A stretch of 64,000 bases of DNA from Marinobacter sp. F4216 (lineage in GTDB: Bacteria > Pseudomonadota > Gammaproteobacteria > Pseudomonadales > Oleiphilaceae), in the NCBI RefSeq assembly GCF_019931195.1, contig NZ_JAIOUO010000003.1:496001-560000 (forward strand), in the 5' to 3' direction. Below the pieces are notes generated by a model that made no database searches, had not been told where the DNA came from, and saw only the letters and a program-made list of their open reading frames with translations. Below, one piece after another: positions 1 to 7,454 of the stretch; positions within the stretch are counted from its first letter, which is position 1; every line of letters begins with the position of its first letter. The translations under genes were made by a program, and so were the position numbers.

Positions 1-2144
1 GCAGCCGTGCCCTCGGCGGTATTGGTTGCCATTACATGGCCACCTGGATGGAACGGGGCACCGACACCTTTACCCAGATGGGCGGTGAAGGCGTCACCTG
101 GCTTGGCCAGGCGCCGTTCACCAAAGAAAAGCACGTGTTCCAGAACCTGGGTGACGGCACCTATTTCCACTCTGGCCTGCTGGCCATCCGTGCCGCGATC
201 GCCTCCGGTTCCAACATCACCTACAAGATTCTGTACAACGATGCGGTGGCCATGACCGGCGGTCAGCCGGTGGACGGCACCCTGACGGTTCAGCAGATCA
301 GCCACCAGCTCTACGGTGAAGGTGTTCGCCGCATTGCGGTGGTGAGCGACGAGCCGGACAAGTACCCGTCCCGGGCGGATTTTGCCGATCGCACCACCTT
401 CCACCACCGGGATGACCTGGATGCACTCCAGCGCGAAATGCGTGAGATCGAGGGCTGCTCCGTCATCATCTACGACCAGACCTGTGCCGCTGAGAAGCGT
501 CGTCGCCGCAAGCGCGGCACCATGGAGGATCCGGATCAGCGCGTGATGATCCACTCCGATGTGTGCGAAGGCTGTGGTGATTGCGGCATCCAGTCCAACT
601 GCCTGTCCATCCTGCCGAAGGAAACCGGGGAAGGCCGCAAGCGCACCATCGACCAGTCCGCCTGTAACAAGGACTTCTCGTGTGTGCGGGGCTTCTGCCC
701 CAGCTTCGTCACCGTCAAGGGCGGCAAGCTGAAGAAGCCGGCCGGTGTCAGCGCTGATGTGGATTTCCCGGAACTCCCTGAGCCGGTGGCCGTGGATGGC
801 AACAACCCTTACGGCATCCTGCTGACCGGCGTGGGCGGTACCGGTGTGGTGACCGTCAGTGCCCTGCTGGGTATGGCCGCGCACCTGGAAGGCAAAGGCG
901 TATCGGTGCTGGACCAGACTGGCCTGGCGCAGAAGTTCGGCGCTGTGGTCAGCCACATCCGAATCAGCGACAAGCAGGAAGACATCCACGCCGTGCGCAT
1001 CCCGGCCGGCGAAGCCGACCTGATGCTGGCGTTCGACCTGATGGTTGCGGCTACTGACGATGCCCTGGCCAAGCTGGACAACCGTTTCTCCCGCTGCGTG
1101 GTCAACGTGGAAGAAGCCATGCCGGCGGCCTTCACCCGTAACCCGGACATCCAGTTCCCGGGCGAGTCCATGGAGCAGAGCATCCGCGAAGCCTGCCGCG
1201 AAGACGGCGGCCACTTCCTGGACGCCGGCAAGCTCGCCAAGGCCCTGATGGGTGACAACATGGCGGTGAACCTGTTCACCGTTGGCTTCGCTTACCAGAA
1301 AGGCCTGCTGCCATTGAGCGCCGCTTCTATTGAGCGGGCCGTTGAGTTGAACAACGCCGCCGTTGAAAAGAACAAGCAGGCGTTCCTGTGGGGCCGCCGG
1401 GCGGCTCACGATCTGGACCGGGTCAAAGAGCTGGCCTTCCCGAAGCCCAAGGGCGACGTGGTGCAGATCATGGAAACCACCGACCAGCTGATCCGTCGCA
1501 AGATGGACTTCCTGACCGAGTACCAGAACGCTGCGCTGGCCAAGCGCTACGAGAAGCTGGTGCGCCAGGCGGAAACCCGCATTGCCAAGCAGCTGGGGAG
1601 TGACCCGGTACTGCTGCGCACCATCGCGGAAAACTACGCCAAGGTGCTCGCCTACAAGGACGAGTACGAAGTCGCGCGCCTGTTCAGCAACGGCAGCCTG
1701 CGCAAACAACTGGCGGAAGAGTTCGAGGGTGACGTGGAACTGGAGTTCAACCTGGCTCCGCCCATCTTCAGCCGCGCCAAAAACGGCGAGCGCCCCAAGA
1801 AGATCAAGTTCGGCCCCTGGATGGAAAAAGTGTTTGCCCTGCTCGCCAGAGCAAAAGGTCTGCGCGGCACGCCGCTGGATCCGTTTGGCTACACCGCCGA
1901 TCGCCGCCTGGAACGCAAACTCATTCGCGAATACGAAGCCGATGTCAGCTGGGTACTGAAGCACCTGAGCAAGGACCACGCCGACGCCGCCCGTGCCCTG
2001 GCCAACCTGCCCGCGAAGATCCGCGGCTATGGCCCGGTGAAGGAAAAAGCCTATGAGGCCACCCGCAAGGAGCGGTCCCAGCTGCGAGCGGAGCTGAACC
2101 CGAACGCACGGGAACATCAACAAATCGCAAACGCTGCGGTCTAA
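1..2144 (+). CDS. Indolepyruvate ferredoxin oxidoreductase, fused, 5'-truncated by window edge
   Basis: C-terminal part of a fused indolepyruvate/2-oxo-acid ferredoxin oxidoreductase, which oxidatively decarboxylates aryl or branched-chain 2-oxo acids to acyl-CoA with ferredoxin as electron acceptor. The frame is open from base 3, so the N-terminal region lies outside the window and no start is visible. Cysteine clusters at about 559-600 (CEGCGDCGIQ) and 662-700 (CNKDFSCVRGFCP) form a ferredoxin-like 4Fe-4S domain. A gamma-type domain follows (LLTGVGGTGVV near 820), then a long charged helical C-terminus typical of the roughly 1,160-residue fused proteobacterial form. Leucine dehydrogenase starts 66 bp downstream on the same strand, which fits a shared role in branched-chain or aromatic amino-acid breakdown. 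Family assignment is firm; the exact substrate is inferred. Confidence 0.93.
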   Translation, partial: SRALGGIGCHYMATWMERGTDTFTQMGGEGVTWLGQAPFTKEKHVFQNLGDGTYFHSGLLAIRAAIASGSNITYKILYNDAVAMTGGQPVDGTLTVQQISHQLYGEGVRRIAVVSDEPDKYPSRADFADRTTFHHRDDLDALQREMREIEGCSVIIYDQTCAAEKRRRRKRGTMEDPDQRVMIHSDVCEGCGDCGIQSNCLSILPKETGEGRKRTIDQSACNKDFSCVRGFCPSFVTVKGGKLKKPAGVSADVDFPELPEPVAVDGNNPYGILLTGVGGTGVVTVSALLGMAAHLEGKGVSVLDQTGLAQKFGAVVSHIRISDKQEDIHAVRIPAGEADLMLAFDLMVAATDDALAKLDNRFSRCVVNVEEAMPAAFTRNPDIQFPGESMEQSIREACREDGGHFLDAGKLAKALMGDNMAVNLFTVGFAYQKGLLPLSAASIERAVELNNAAVEKNKQAFLWGRRAAHDLDRVKELAFPKPKGDVVQIMETTDQLIRRKMDFLTEYQNAALAKRYEKLVRQAETRIAKQLGSDPVLLRTIAENYAKVLAYKDEYEVARLFSNGSLRKQLAEEFEGDVELEFNLAPPIFSRAKNGERPKKIKFGPWMEKVFALLARAKGLRGTPLDPFGYTADRRLERKLIREYEADVSWVLKHLSKDHADAARALANLPAKIRGYGPVKEKAYEATRKERSQLRAELNPNAREHQQIANAAV

Positions 2145-2210
2145 CAACAAGAACCAGCCACCGCAGGCCCCACAAGGGTAGCGGTGGCATTACGAGAAAG
2201 GTGAAACGAC

Positions 2211-3311
2211 ATGAACGTATTCAGCCATCCCGAATTCGACAACCATGAGCATCTGTCCTTTTTCTGTGATCCGGAAACCGGACTGAAAGCCATCGTTGCC
2301 GTTCACAACACCTCTCGCGGCCCTGCCCTCGGCGGCTGCCGGATGTTCCCCTACGCCTCGGACGAGGAAGCCCTGCGCGACGTACTGCGTCTGTCCAAGG
2401 GCATGACCTACAAGTCCGCCCTGGCCAACCTGGACCTGGGCGGCGGCAAGTCCGTGATCATCGGCGACCCACGCAAGCACAAGACCGAAGCGCTGCTGGA
2501 AGCCATGGGCAAGCACCTGGACGGCCTTGGCGGCCAGTACATTGCCGCCGAAGATTCCGGCACCAGCGTCGCGGACCTGAAAGTCATGGGCCGTCACACC
2601 CGGCACGTGGCCGGCATCGTTGAGCGCACGGGCATCGATGGTCGCCCGTGCAACGGTGATCCGTCACCGGCGACCGCCTACGGTACCTTCATCGGCCTGA
2701 AGGCGGCGGTGAAGCACAAGCTTGGCCGTGACGACCTGAACGGTCTGAAAGTCGCCATTCAGGGTATCGGCAACGTGGGCTTCCGCCTGGCCAAGCATCT
2801 GGCCGAGGCCGGTGCCCAGCTGTGGGTGTACGACATCCATGAGGACAACATGAAGCGTGCGGTAGACGAACTGGGTGCCAAGCCGGCTGCGGCTGAGGAC
2901 ATCCTGACCCTGCCGGTGGACGTGATCGCGCCCTGTGCCATGGGTGCCGTCCTGAACGACAACAGCATCCCCGAGATCAAGGCCTCTGTGATCGCCGGTG
3001 CAGCCAACAACCTGCTGGAGCGTCCGGATCACGACCAGGCCCTGAAAGACCGTGGCATTCTGTATGCCCCGGATTACGCAATCAATGCCGGCGGCATTAT
3101 CGATGTGTTCTACGAGCGCACTTCCGGCTCCGCCGAGAAGTCCCGCGCCCACGTGGAAACCATCGGTGACACCCTGGCGGAGATCTTCCGTCGCTCCGAC
3201 GACAGCGGCCGCCCGACGGGCGCGATCGCCAATGAACTCGCTGAAGAGCGATTCAAGAAGCACGTTGCCCGTGTCAGCACCCTGCCCGAGCGCCTCGCTC
3301 GCGCAGGCTAA
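2211..3311 (+). CDS. Leucine dehydrogenase (Glu/Leu/Phe/Val dehydrogenase family)
   Basis: NAD-dependent oxidative deaminase that converts leucine, valine or isoleucine to the 2-oxo acid and ammonia in the cytosol. The protein is 366 residues, the usual length for leucine dehydrogenase. Lysines fall at positions 68 and 80 (TYKSA and LGGGKSV), the two active-site lysines of this family. The Rossmann motif GIGNVG lies near residue 185. The start follows an AGGTG-like ribosome site (GAAAGGTGAAACGAC). It lies directly after the 2-oxo-acid ferredoxin oxidoreductase, which could consume its product. A hairpin at 3332-3354 ends the unit. Phenylalanine or valine preference cannot be excluded. Confidence 0.93.
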   Translation: MNVFSHPEFDNHEHLSFFCDPETGLKAIVAVHNTSRGPALGGCRMFPYASDEEALRDVLRLSKGMTYKSALANLDLGGGKSVIIGDPRKHKTEALLEAMGKHLDGLGGQYIAAEDSGTSVADLKVMGRHTRHVAGIVERTGIDGRPCNGDPSPATAYGTFIGLKAAVKHKLGRDDLNGLKVAIQGIGNVGFRLAKHLAEAGAQLWVYDIHEDNMKRAVDELGAKPAAAEDILTLPVDVIAPCAMGAVLNDNSIPEIKASVIAGAANNLLERPDHDQALKDRGILYAPDYAINAGGIIDVFYERTSGSAEKSRAHVETIGDTLAEIFRRSDDSGRPTGAIANELAEERFKKHVARVSTLPERLARAG

Positions 3312-3331
3312 TCACCGGTAACTAAATCTTT

Positions 3332-3359
3332 GAGGCTGTGTCCGTCACAGCCTCTGTTT
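3332..3359 (+). terminator. Rho-independent terminator after leucine dehydrogenase
   Basis: Perfect 9-bp stem, GAGGCTGTG (3332-3340) with CACAGCCTC (3346-3354), five-base loop, then a short T-rich stretch (TGTTTCC). It separates leucine dehydrogenase from the transporter. The T tract is weak, so some read-through is possible. Confidence 0.7.
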
Positions 3360-3394
3360 CCCCCTACAAAAACAAGTACTAGCAGGAGACATTT

Positions 3395-4807
3395 ATGTCC
3401 GTTTCACAATCCGGCAGCACTACCTATACCGGAGCGCAGGAAGGCGCCAATGCCGCGCGTGGCCTCTGGTCCTCACGCCTGGCCTTTATCCTGGCGGCCA
3501 CCGGTTCCGCGGTAGGCCTTGGTAACATCTGGAAGTTCCCCTACATCACCGGTGAACACGGTGGCGGTGCGTTTGTCCTGGTTTATCTGCTCTGTATTGC
3601 GGTAGTCGGTATCCCCATCATGATGGGTGAAGTGCTGATTGGTCGCCGTGGCGGTCGCAGCCCGGTGAACAGCATTCGCTTGATCGCCGAGCGCGACAAA
3701 CTCAACCCCATGTGGCGCATGATCGGTGCCGTGGGTGTACTCGCCGGCTTCCTGATCCTGTCCTTCTACTCCGTGATTGGCGGCTGGGCTGCCTCCTACG
3801 TTGGCACGGCGGCCAGCGGCCAGCTGGTGGGCCAGTCCGCGGACGCCATCGGCGCCATCTTCTCCGGCCTGCTGAGCGACCCGCTCACCCTGCTGATGTG
3901 GCATACCGTATTCATGGCGCTGGTCATGGTGGTGGTAGCCCGCGGCGTTCGTTCTGGTCTTGAGCGTGCTGTCAGCATCCTGATGCCCGGCCTGTTCGTG
4001 CTGCTGCTGATGGTGGTTGGCTATGCCATGACCACCGGTGAGTTTGGCCGTGCAGCGGCGTTCCTCTTCCAGCCGGACTTCTCCAAGCTGACCACCTCCG
4101 GTGTTCTGGTTGCCCTTGGCCACGCCTTCTTCACCCTCAGCCTGGGTATGGCGGTGATGATGGCCTACGGCTCTTACCTGCCGAAGAAAGTGTCCATCGC
4201 CAAGACCTCCATCACCGTGTCCATCATCGACACCGGTGTGGCGCTTCTGGCTGGCCTGGCGATCTTCCCGATCGTGTTCGCCAACGGCCTGGAGCCGGGC
4301 GCTGGTCCTGGCCTGATCTTCCAGACCCTGCCGCTGGCGTTTGGCCAGATGCCGATGGGCAGCCTGTTCGGCACCCTGTTCTTCGTGCTGCTGATCTTCG
4401 CCGCATGGACGTCTGGCATCTCCCTGCTGGAGCCGATTGTTGAGTGGCTGGAAGAGCAAAAAGGCATGAACCGCACCGTGAGCACCCTGGGTGCTGGCCT
4501 GGTGTGCTGGGCGCTGGGTATTGCGTCGATCCTGTCGCTGAACCTGTGGTCCGACTTCACACCGCTGGGCGCGTTCGCCATGTTCGAAGGCAAGACCATC
4601 TTCGACCTGCTCGACTTCTTCACCGCCAACATCCTGCTGCCGCTGGGTGGCCTGATGGTCGCTGTCTTCGTCGGCTGGGTCATGTCCAGCCAGGCTGTGA
4701 AGAACGAGCTGTCACTGTCCGAACCGATGTTCCGTCTGTGGTACACCACTGTTCGGTACTTCACCCCGGTCGCGGTTGCAGCGGTGTTTATCTACAACCT
4801 GCTGTAA
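3395..4807 (+). CDS. Sodium-dependent transporter, NSS (SNF) family
   Basis: Inner-membrane sodium symporter of the neurotransmitter:sodium symporter family, a 470-residue protein with about 12 hydrophobic segments. The family signature in TM1, GSAVGLGNIWKFPY, lies at about residues 37-50 and includes the unwound substrate and sodium site. Bacterial members mostly move amino acids (LeuT, TnaT, MhsT). The start has a clear AGGAG ribosome site eight bases upstream. Its place after leucine dehydrogenase and the 2-oxo-acid oxidoreductase suggests import of a branched-chain or aromatic amino acid; this is inference. A strong terminator follows 15 bp after the stop. Confidence 0.92.
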   Translation: MSVSQSGSTTYTGAQEGANAARGLWSSRLAFILAATGSAVGLGNIWKFPYITGEHGGGAFVLVYLLCIAVVGIPIMMGEVLIGRRGGRSPVNSIRLIAERDKLNPMWRMIGAVGVLAGFLILSFYSVIGGWAASYVGTAASGQLVGQSADAIGAIFSGLLSDPLTLLMWHTVFMALVMVVVARGVRSGLERAVSILMPGLFVLLLMVVGYAMTTGEFGRAAAFLFQPDFSKLTTSGVLVALGHAFFTLSLGMAVMMAYGSYLPKKVSIAKTSITVSIIDTGVALLAGLAIFPIVFANGLEPGAGPGLIFQTLPLAFGQMPMGSLFGTLFFVLLIFAAWTSGISLLEPIVEWLEEQKGMNRTVSTLGAGLVCWALGIASILSLNLWSDFTPLGAFAMFEGKTIFDLLDFFTANILLPLGGLMVAVFVGWVMSSQAVKNELSLSEPMFRLWYTTVRYFTPVAVAAVFIYNLL

Positions 4808-4821
4808 GCCTCCCGGCCATG

Positions 4822-4850
4822 AAAAAGCCCGCTTTCGAGCGGGCTTTTTT
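4822..4850. terminator. Strong bidirectional terminator at edge of cassette array
   Basis: AAAAAGCCCGCT (4822 onward), TTCG tetraloop, AGCGGGCTTTTTT (to 4850). The A run on the left and T run on the right let it work in both directions. It closes the transporter transcript and would also stop transcription leaving the minus-strand cassette array. Confidence 0.92.
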
Positions 4851-4907
4851 GATTGGGCTGACGCGGTAAATGTTTCGGTTCGAATGGTCATGTCACCATC
4901 ACGTCGC

Positions 4908-4986
4908 CGAGAACTGACTCAATAAATTGGCTGCTCGGGTCGCAAAGCGGGCATTCGGATCTGAGCGGCACAGTCACTTGTTAAAT
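4908..4986 (-). repeat. Degenerate terminal attC site
   Basis: The core GTTAAAT at 4980-4986 is intact, and inner arms GGCTGCTCGGGTC and GATCTGAGCGGC pair with G-T and a few mismatches. AACTGACT near 4912-4919 pairs with AGTCACTTGTT. The distal core, CGAGAAC at about 4908-4914, no longer fits RYYYAAC, so the outer end of the array appears decayed. Confidence 0.5.
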
Positions 4987-5460
4987 GGTCTTTCGGTATA
5001 CAACCTCGTGAGCCTCATAACCACGTTTTTCGTAAAACCGCCGTGCAACCTCGTTCGCCCGCAATACCGACAACTTGATGATCGACAAGCTGAGCGACTT
5101 ACAAAAACCCTCTGCCAGACTCAAGAGTTCGCTCGCAACGCCCGAACCTCGGTGAGTCTCTGCGACCACGAAATCAGTGACCAAACCAAATTGCCGATAC
5201 TGCTCGTAAACGTGCTGCGTGCCCTCGTGCTCGTGGTCGAGAAACACCACGATAAGACCAACCACCCTCTCCGCATCTAAGGCTATGAATATCTTCCCAA
5301 CCGCCCGAGCACAAGCCAAAACCAGATAGTCGAGCTGAGCCGCTGAAACCTCTGACGCAGGCGGACGATCATTGCTAATTGCTCGCTCATGCTCCTGCAA
5401 CTGGCACATCAACTCTATTGCCGACAGCCTATATCTGGACTCGTACTCGGTATAAGTCAT
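4981..5460 (-). CDS. GNAT family N-acetyltransferase (cassette gene)
   Basis: Predicted acetyl-CoA dependent acetyltransferase of about 159 residues. Motif A is visible as DFVVAETHRGSGVASELL (R/Q-x-x-G-x-G/A pattern), followed by a C-terminal ARRFYEKRGYEAHE segment typical of the fold. The substrate is not predictable; GNAT genes are common integron cargo. ATG at 5460 is chosen over the in-frame GTG at 5466, which lies inside the upstream attC core. The stop codon TAA (4983-4981) is formed by the attC core itself. It is the last gene of the array in the direction of transcription. Confidence 0.85.
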   Translation of the reverse strand: MTYTEYESRYRLSAIELMCQLQEHERAISNDRPPASEVSAAQLDYLVLACARAVGKIFIALDAERVVGLIVVFLDHEHEGTQHVYEQYRQFGLVTDFVVAETHRGSGVASELLSLAEGFCKSLSLSIIKLSVLRANEVARRFYEKRGYEAHEVVYRKTI

Positions 5461-5464
5461 AACC

Positions 5465-5526
5465 ACTTAACGCTGAACGCACCGGCGGCCGCTTTCAGGC
5501 TGTCCAAGTGCCGTGACTTGTTAGGA
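5465..5526 (-). repeat. attC site, short type (62 bp)
   Basis: Cores ACTTAAC (5465-5471) and GTTAGGA (5520-5526) flank an imperfect palindrome with a GC-rich centre. It is shorter than, and different inside from, the 85-87 bp sites of the neighbouring cassettes. GTTAGGA deviates from GTTRRRY at its last base. The stop of the lipoprotein gene overlaps the core. Confidence 0.75.
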
Positions 5527-5946
5527 ATCGGTTGCACAGAGTGCCACAACTTTTTTGAGTTTCATGTTTCGAAACACGCTCTCACTATGAGCGTAGGAAT
5601 TCTTAACAGCAGAGACTTGAGCACTTCCCGCATTACTTTTAGAGGTGCCGGTTCCCTGAACTCCGACAGGAATTTGTACGCTCATTGCGACCTGCTGCTC
5701 GAATTCTGAGACAGACCTGAGCTCAATAAGAGGCGTAGTAGATGTCGGGCCAAGAGTTTCATCGCAAACTTCTGCAATGTAGGAAAGTATTCTCTCATTG
5801 CTGTTGTCTGCCTCATCGACATACGTAACCTGGACTCCCTCAGGTAGCGGTTCAGTGCGATAACCAAGAACGCCGTCGTACGATCTTGGCCCCATTGCAC
5901 AACCCGAGACTAGAAGAGTGAGCACTATGAAGTGATGGATTCTCAT
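5521..5946 (-). CDS. Small predicted lipoprotein of unknown function (cassette gene)
   Basis: Protein of 141 residues with an N-terminal hydrophobic segment and lipobox LLVSGC ending at cysteine 16, so export and lipid attachment are predicted. The mature part shows no domain I recognise; it contains a serine/glycine-rich stretch (GTGTSKSNAGS) near the C-terminus. The start at 5946 is preceded by GGGAAG at a suitable distance. The stop TAA (5523-5521) is provided by the attC core. Function unknown; envelope-associated cassette cargo is the only safe statement. Confidence 0.75.
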   Translation of the reverse strand: MRIHHFIVLTLLVSGCAMGPRSYDGVLGYRTEPLPEGVQVTYVDEADNSNERILSYIAEVCDETLGPTSTTPLIELRSVSEFEQQVAMSVQIPVGVQGTGTSKSNAGSAQVSAVKNSYAHSESVFRNMKLKKVVALCATDS

Positions 5947-5970
5947 GTTGATGACTTCCCTGTATTTAAT

Positions 5971-6055
5971 CCCTAACGCCTGCATAAGCGGCGCCCGACT
6001 AGGGCGTCCGGTGGAGGCCCATCGGTCCGGAACGAATTTAATGCACTGGTTATGT
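5971..6055 (-). repeat. attC site (85 bp)
   Basis: Outer cores CCCTAAC (5971-5977) and GTTATGT (6049-6055) each deviate by one base from consensus. Arms GCCTGCATAA and TTAATGCACTG pair. The interior is nearly the same as that of the 6497-6581 site (GGCGCCCGACTAGGGCGTCC shared), which shows that the two belong to one attC lineage. Confidence 0.85.
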
Positions 6056-6061
6056 GGTGGT

Positions 6062-6463
6062 TCACGTTGGCAGCCCCTCAAACTTCGGTACCTCCGCCAA
6101 CCACTCATCCCAAACGGCTTTGCTGGATGAGAATATATGCGCCGTTGGCAACATCGTTAATTGAGAATCCAAACACCCTGCGGGAACAACGACTAAACCC
6201 GCGACTGGCGAATTCGGCAATGCTGAACCACACAACTTACAAAAGCTCCGGCTATGACGAGTACCTGGAAGCGTAAAGGAGGTCACGGTATCTGCACCCG
6301 ATTGCCAGACCAATTTAGCAGAATGCGAGAATAAATTTGCCGCATGGGCCGAGCCCGTATCTTTTTGGCAATGCCGACAATGGCACAGGTAGAAGCTATC
6401 GAATTCACCTTTGACCTGAAAGCTCACCGTGCCGCACAGACAAGAACCGAAATGATCAGTCAT
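6062..6463 (-). CDS. GFA family zinc-binding protein (cassette gene)
   Basis: Protein of 133 residues of the glutathione-dependent formaldehyde-activating enzyme-like family. Zinc-ligand pairs are visible in order: CLCG near residue 8, CHCRHC near 28-33 and CKLCG near 77-81. This is the standard pattern of the small GFA fold. Real substrates of most GFA proteins are unknown and glutathione-formaldehyde chemistry is not implied. The start at 6463 has AGAGG upstream. The stop TGA lies 7 bp before the attC core. GFA genes are frequent integron cargo. Confidence 0.9.
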   Translation of the reverse strand: MTDHFGSCLCGTVSFQVKGEFDSFYLCHCRHCQKDTGSAHAANLFSHSAKLVWQSGADTVTSFTLPGTRHSRSFCKLCGSALPNSPVAGLVVVPAGCLDSQLTMLPTAHIFSSSKAVWDEWLAEVPKFEGLPT

Positions 6464-6496
6464 CAGAACCTCTTCTGTGGCCTAGAGGTGAAATGC

Positions 6497-6581
6497 ACCT
6501 AACGCTTGCATAAACGGCGCCCGACTAGGGCGTCCGGTGGAGGCCCATCGGGCCGGAACAGATTTAATGCACTTGTTAGAA
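6497..6581 (-). repeat. attC site (85 bp)
   Basis: Core ACCTAAC (6497-6503) matches RYYYAAC; the other core is GTTAGAA (6575-6581). Arms GCTTGCATAAA and TTTAATGCACTT pair. About nine tenths of the bases agree with the 5971-6055 site. Confidence 0.88.
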
Positions 6582-6586
6582 CAGTA

Positions 6587-6877
6587 CTACCCATGACGAA
6601 TGGGCGCTGTGAAGTAGGAAGAAATAACAAAGATCAGAAGCCCGAAAATTACAGAAGCCACCACGACCTCAGGGCTAAACCCGCCAAAGATCTTCCCCAA
6701 AAAATATCCACCTGTAGAGCCAATTCCAAAAGAAGCCCACATACTGGCCCCACCCTGTACCGAGATAGTTGATTTACAGTGAGGGCATTCGATGGCCTTC
6801 TGCTCGGATGGAGTAAGCCTCTGACGAATCAGATTGAAATACGGCAGGGTTTCAGAGCAATAGGGACAGGTTTTGAT
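6587..6877 (-). CDS. Small zinc-ribbon membrane protein, apparent ATC start (cassette gene)
   Basis: An open frame with no ATG, GTG or TTG near its N-terminus encodes about 96 residues. Two cysteine pairs, TCPYCSE and ECPHCKS, form a zinc ribbon in the first 37 residues. Two hydrophobic, glycine-rich segments follow (about 45-66 and 71-88), the second followed by a short charged tail, and it stops with TAG at 6589-6587. The codons have the protein-like pattern expected of a real gene, and the frame exactly fills the cassette between two attC sites. GAGGT lies six bases before ATC at 6877-6875, so ATC is the natural initiation point or a mutated ATG. Function unknown; a membrane-tethered zinc ribbon is all that can be said. 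Confidence 0.65.
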   Translation of the reverse strand: MKTCPYCSETLPYFNLIRQRLTPSEQKAIECPHCKSTISVQGGASMWASFGIGSTGGYFLGKIFGGFSPEVVVASVIFGLLIFVISSYFTAPIRHG

Positions 6878-6891
6878 ACTGCTACCTCACG

Positions 6892-6978
6892 TTCTAACGC
6901 CAGCCATAAGCGGCGCCCTGAAAAGGGCGTCCGGTGGAGGGCCATCGGCCCGAAACAACCTTAATGGCCTTGTTAGGT
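6892..6978 (-). repeat. attC site (87 bp)
   Basis: Cores TTCTAAC (6892-6898) and GTTAGGT (6972-6978, full consensus). Arms CAGCCATAAG and CTTAATGGCC pair. The interior keeps the GGGCGTCCGGTGGAGG block shared with the other long sites. The upstream gene's TAA stop is inside the GTTAGGT core. Confidence 0.88.
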
Positions 6979-7377
6979 CCCATCCCGGAGACTCCCAATA
7001 AATGCTTTGAGCTCATCCCGGATATACCACGATCCGCCCAGCATTATGGCACCCGCTATTAATGAGAAATGGAATACAAGCAAAGCGAATGCCGCAAAGA
7101 AAGCCCAAAGAGCATACTTGGTCAAGTTCCTTACCCTTTCAGCCCCGAGGGCAGCTTCGATTTTCTTTGCCGGAGTTTGGTCCTCAATAAGGTAGGCGTG
7201 CGCAAATGTGAAACCAGCAAAAACTGGGAGAAGGCCAGCAAACAGACAAGTTGCGAGGAAAAGTAGAAGCGAATCAGATACAGGCTGGTTCGAGCTCAGC
7301 AAAGCCAAAAAGTAGGTCACGCATGCCCCTGTGAATGCGCCATACAGCCACTTTAGCTGTTCAACTTTATGCTTCAT
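6973..7377 (-). CDS. Small integral membrane protein of unknown function (cassette gene)
   Basis: Protein of 134 residues and the first gene of the array. Hydrophobic segments lie at about residues 13-28, 37-62 and 91-117. The order is two N-terminal helices, a charged cytosolic-type stretch (EDQTPAKKIEAALGAERVRN), then one or two C-terminal helices. I recognise no family. The ATG at 7377 follows GGGAGTAGTGA, a usable ribosome site. The stop TAA (6975-6973) is formed by the attC core. Being closest to the attI-like end, it would be the best expressed cassette if the candidate promoter upstream is active. Confidence 0.75.
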   Translation of the reverse strand: MKHKVEQLKWLYGAFTGACVTYFLALLSSNQPVSDSLLLFLATCLFAGLLPVFAGFTFAHAYLIEDQTPAKKIEAALGAERVRNLTKYALWAFFAAFALLVFHFSLIAGAIMLGGSWYIRDELKAFIGSLRDGT

Positions 7378-7396
7378 TACTCACTACTCCCTGTGA

Positions 7397-7454
7397 ACCT
7401 AACAGCTTATTAGTTTGAATTCGCATTAAACCGCAACGCCATCGCCCCGTCCAA
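7397..7454 (-). promoter_or_regulatory. attI-like core and candidate cassette promoter
   Basis: The lone core ACCTAAC (7397-7403; GTTAGGT on the minus strand) stands where the first cassette would have joined attI. Upstream on the minus strand, TTGGAC (7454-7449) and TTTAAT (7430-7425) are 18 bp apart and could be a weak sigma-70 promoter reading into the array. The -10 matches five of six consensus bases and the -35 only the first three. No integrase gene supports calling this a true attI. Confidence 0.35.

Larger units (their letters stand above)
4908..7403 (-). mobile_element. Integron-type gene cassette array without integrase (CALIN-like)
   Basis: Five short genes, all on the minus strand, are each followed by an attC-like imperfect palindrome. 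The sites lie at about 4908-4986, 5465-5526, 5971-6055, 6497-6581 and 6892-6978. A further lone 7-base core ACCTAAC sits at 7397-7403 upstream of the first cassette. Core bases fit RYYYAAC and GTTRRRY or differ by one or two positions. Spacing is one gene per site, genes fill the cassettes tightly, and their base composition is lower in GC than the flanks. No integron integrase reading frame is present here or in the adjacent gene-free stretch, so the array looks stranded or separated from its integrase. The cassette direction (attC reading TAACAA then GCGTTA on the minus strand) puts the attI end at about 7.4 kb. Confidence 0.85.
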
